In this document: positions 5,047-6,681 of the stretch, in pieces
How positions within the stretch are numbered: position 1 is the first letter of the stretch
Layout: each line of letters opens with the position of its first letter
NCBI GenBank assembly: GCA_937858165.1
Contig: CALLZA010000653.1
Coordinates: 1 to 6,681 of the forward strand
Origin: an uncultured Ardenticatenia bacterium
GTDB lineage: Bacteria; Chloroflexota; Anaerolineae; Promineifilales; Promineifilaceae
Length of the DNA stretch: 6,681 bases
Reading direction: 5' to 3'
The notes under the pieces: model-generated
Database searches by the model: none
What the model was told of the DNA's origin: nothing
Seen by the model: the letters and a program-made list of their open reading frames with translations, nothing else
Made by a program: the position numbers and the translations under genes

Positions 5047-6628
5047 GACCTGTGGCCAGATGCATAATCTCCGCCTCGCTCGACCCGGCGGGCAGATGGC
5101 CGGCGATGGTGCCGTCCCACATGACGATGATGCGGTCGCTCATGCCGATGACCTCCGGCAGTTCGGAAGAGATCATCAGCACGGCCGCCCCGGCGCGGGC
5201 CAGTTCGCGGATGCGCTCGTGGATGCTGGCCTTGGCCTCCACGTCGATGCCGCGCGTCGGCTCGTCGAAGATGAGCACGCGGGCATCGGTGGCCAGCCAC
5301 TTGGCCAGCACGACCTTCTGCTGGTTGCCGCCGCTCAGGAACTGCACTTCGCGCTCCATGTTCGGCGCGCGCACGTCCACCCGCTGGGCCAACGCCAGGG
5401 CCAGATCGCGGTCGGCGCTCGTGCCGTTGCGGAAGGCGCGGGTCAGCTTGCGTTGCAGCGAGCGCAGCGTCAGCATGACGTTGTCGTTGATGGGCTGCTT
5501 CAGCGTCAGCCCTTCGTGCTTGCGGTCTTCGGTCACGTAGCCGAAGCGATGGCGAATAGCCTGCCGCGGCGTGTGAAATAGCTGCGGTTGCCCGTCGATC
5601 TCCATGTCCCCGGCGCGGAAGGGCTGGACGCCGAAGATGGCCTGGGCCAGCGCCGTGCGGCCTGACCCCTGCAGCCCGGCCACGCCGACGATCTCGCCCG
5701 AACGCAGCTCCAGGTCGATGTCGTGCAGCGCCTCGTTGCTCGCGCCGCGCAGCCGCAGGGCCACGTCGCCGATGTCCTCCGGTCGGGCGCGCTCCGGGAA
5801 GTAGTCGGACAACACGCGGCCGACCATCATCTCCACGACCCTGCCCATGCTCAACTCTTTCGTCAGCGCCGTGGCCACCTTCTGGCCGTCCTTCAGCACC
5901 GTTACGCGCTGGGCCAGCTCGAAGACCTCGATCAGCCGGTGGGAGATGAAGATGACGGCGATGCCGCGCGCTTGCAGGCGGCGAACGAGGGTGGTCAGCA
6001 CAGCCACCTCCTGCGAGGCCAGAGCGGCCGTCGGCTCGTCCATGATCAACACCTTGGCGTCGTAGCTGAGCGCCTTAGCGATCTCCACCACCTGCTGTTG
6101 GGCCACGGACAGCGTGCCGAGGACGGTCGTGGGGCTGATCAGGTTCTCCGCCTCCAGCCGCTTCAGCACGGCGCGGGTGTTCTCTTCCAGCTTGCCGTAG
6201 TCAATGAGGCCCATCCGGTGCGGTTCGCGCCCCAGGAAGATGTTCTCCATCACCGTTCGTTCGGGCAGCAGGTTGAACTCCTGGTAGATGATGCTGATGC
6301 CGGCGCGTTGGGCCTCCGACGGGTGGTTGAAGACGACCGGCGCGCCGTCGAACAGGATCGTGCCGCTGTCGGGGCGATAGGCCCCGGCCAGCACCTTCAT
6401 CAGCGTGCTCTTGCCCGCGCCGTTCTCGCCGACGACAGCGTGGACTTCGCCGGGGTAGAACTCCACCGACACGTTGTCGAGGGCCAGCACGCCGGGGAAC
6501 TGCTTGCTGATGCCCTGGACGGCCAGCACCGGGGCTATGTCGGCCGCCGGCGCTGCCGGGGGCGGCGGGGCCGCGGGGCTCGGTGGTGTGGTCTCGGGTC
6601 TATAGCTCTTCTGCCTATTCTCCTGCAC
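5027..6628 (-). CDS. Sugar ABC transporter ATPase with two nucleotide-binding domains (RbsA/XylG/MglA type)
   Basis: This ATPase powers sugar import by the permeases next to it. Domain 1 (about 33-270) has Walker A GENGAGKST (67-75), Q-loop YQEF, signature LSVAQQQ (173-179), Walker B VLIMDEPTAAL (193-203) and the switch His230. Domain 2 (about 287-525) has a degenerate Walker A, GLQGSGRTA (318-326, Arg in place of Lys), signature LSGGNQQ (431-437) and Walker B VLIFDEPTRGID (451-462), with Ser in place of the switch His. These deviations are typical of the family. The GTG at 6628 gives 533 residues with a Pro/Ala-rich N-terminal stretch (11-33). A GTG at 6529 would give 500, close to the usual length of about 500. 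Neither has a clear Shine-Dalgarno; an in-frame TGA at 6641-6643 excludes earlier starts. The last residues and the stop come from a repeat element. Confidence 0.95.
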   Translation of the reverse strand: MQENRQKSYRPETTPPSPAAPPPPAAPAADIAPVLAVQGISKQFPGVLALDNVSVEFYPGEVHAVVGENGAGKSTLMKVLAGAYRPDSGTILFDGAPVVFNHPSEAQRAGISIIYQEFNLLPERTVMENIFLGREPHRMGLIDYGKLEENTRAVLKRLEAENLISPTTVLGTLSVAQQQVVEIAKALSYDAKVLIMDEPTAALASQEVAVLTTLVRRLQARGIAVIFISHRLIEVFELAQRVTVLKDGQKVATALTKELSMGRVVEMMVGRVLSDYFPERARPEDIGDVALRLRGASNEALHDIDLELRSGEIVGVAGLQGSGRTALAQAIFGVQPFRAGDMEIDGQPQLFHTPRQAIRHRFGYVTEDRKHEGLTLKQPINDNVMLTLRSLQRKLTRAFRNGTSADRDLALALAQRVDVRAPNMEREVQFLSGGNQQKVVLAKWLATDARVLIFDEPTRGIDVEAKASIHERIRELARAGAAVLMISSELPEVIGMSDRIIVMWDGTIAGHLPAGSSEAEIMHLATGQLGITN

Positions 6629-6681
6629 TTTTTTACAAAATCACTATGGGGGGCAATGGACACAGGGGATCATAGGGTGGG
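6629..6681 (-). other. Upstream edge of the operon, no promoter recognised
   Basis: These 53 bases lie before the ATPase GTG. On the minus strand they contain a C-run (CCCCCC), an A-run (AAAAAA) directly before the GTG, and an in-frame TGA. I see no convincing -35/-10 pair, Shine-Dalgarno or operator. Any promoter or regulator gene probably lies beyond the window. Confidence 0.5.

Overview
The window reads as one short contig from a GC-rich bacterium. It holds a single five-gene operon, all on the minus strand. In transcription order it encodes a double-domain sugar ABC ATPase (6628 to 5027), two different membrane permeases (4920 to 3901 and 3736 to 2735), a lipoprotein substrate-binding protein (2613 to 1342) and a sugar-phosphate isomerase/epimerase-type TIM-barrel enzyme (1165 to 293). 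Together they form a complete RbsABC/CUT2-type importer for a monosaccharide or polyol, with two unlike permeases that probably pair, plus an enzyme likely to act on the imported compound. The substrate cannot be named from sequence.

The most unusual part is between the genes. Every one of the five stop codons lies at or inside the edge of a short repeat. One repeat type is built of 7-base units (AATTAGG and variants). The other is built of GTGACGA-like heptamers plus CACGCAAAG-type units. Three of the gaps are filled almost exactly from the stop codon to the next Shine-Dalgarno by an imperfect palindrome of 111 to 164 bases. A fourth gap carries only a half-copy, which runs straight into a 12-base sequence complementary to the 3' end of 16S rRNA. 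In the ATPase gene the repeat even encodes the last residues of the protein.

The first 189 bases are not genomic. Positions 120-189 are a complete Illumina P5/Nextera i5 adapter with index TAGATCGC. Positions 1-119 look like read-through noise beyond the adapter. Genomic sequence begins at about 190, inside the repeat after the last gene, so the real end of the operon is not seen. The other end stops 53 bases upstream of the ATPase start with no convincing promoter.

Taxonomy is an inference. A lipoprotein substrate-binding protein with a Glu/Ala-rich linker, high GC and abundant AT-rich heptamer repeats between genes suggest Chloroflexota (Anaerolineae/Caldilineae-like), probably from a metagenome assembly. 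No rRNA, tRNA, CRISPR array or transposase gene was seen.
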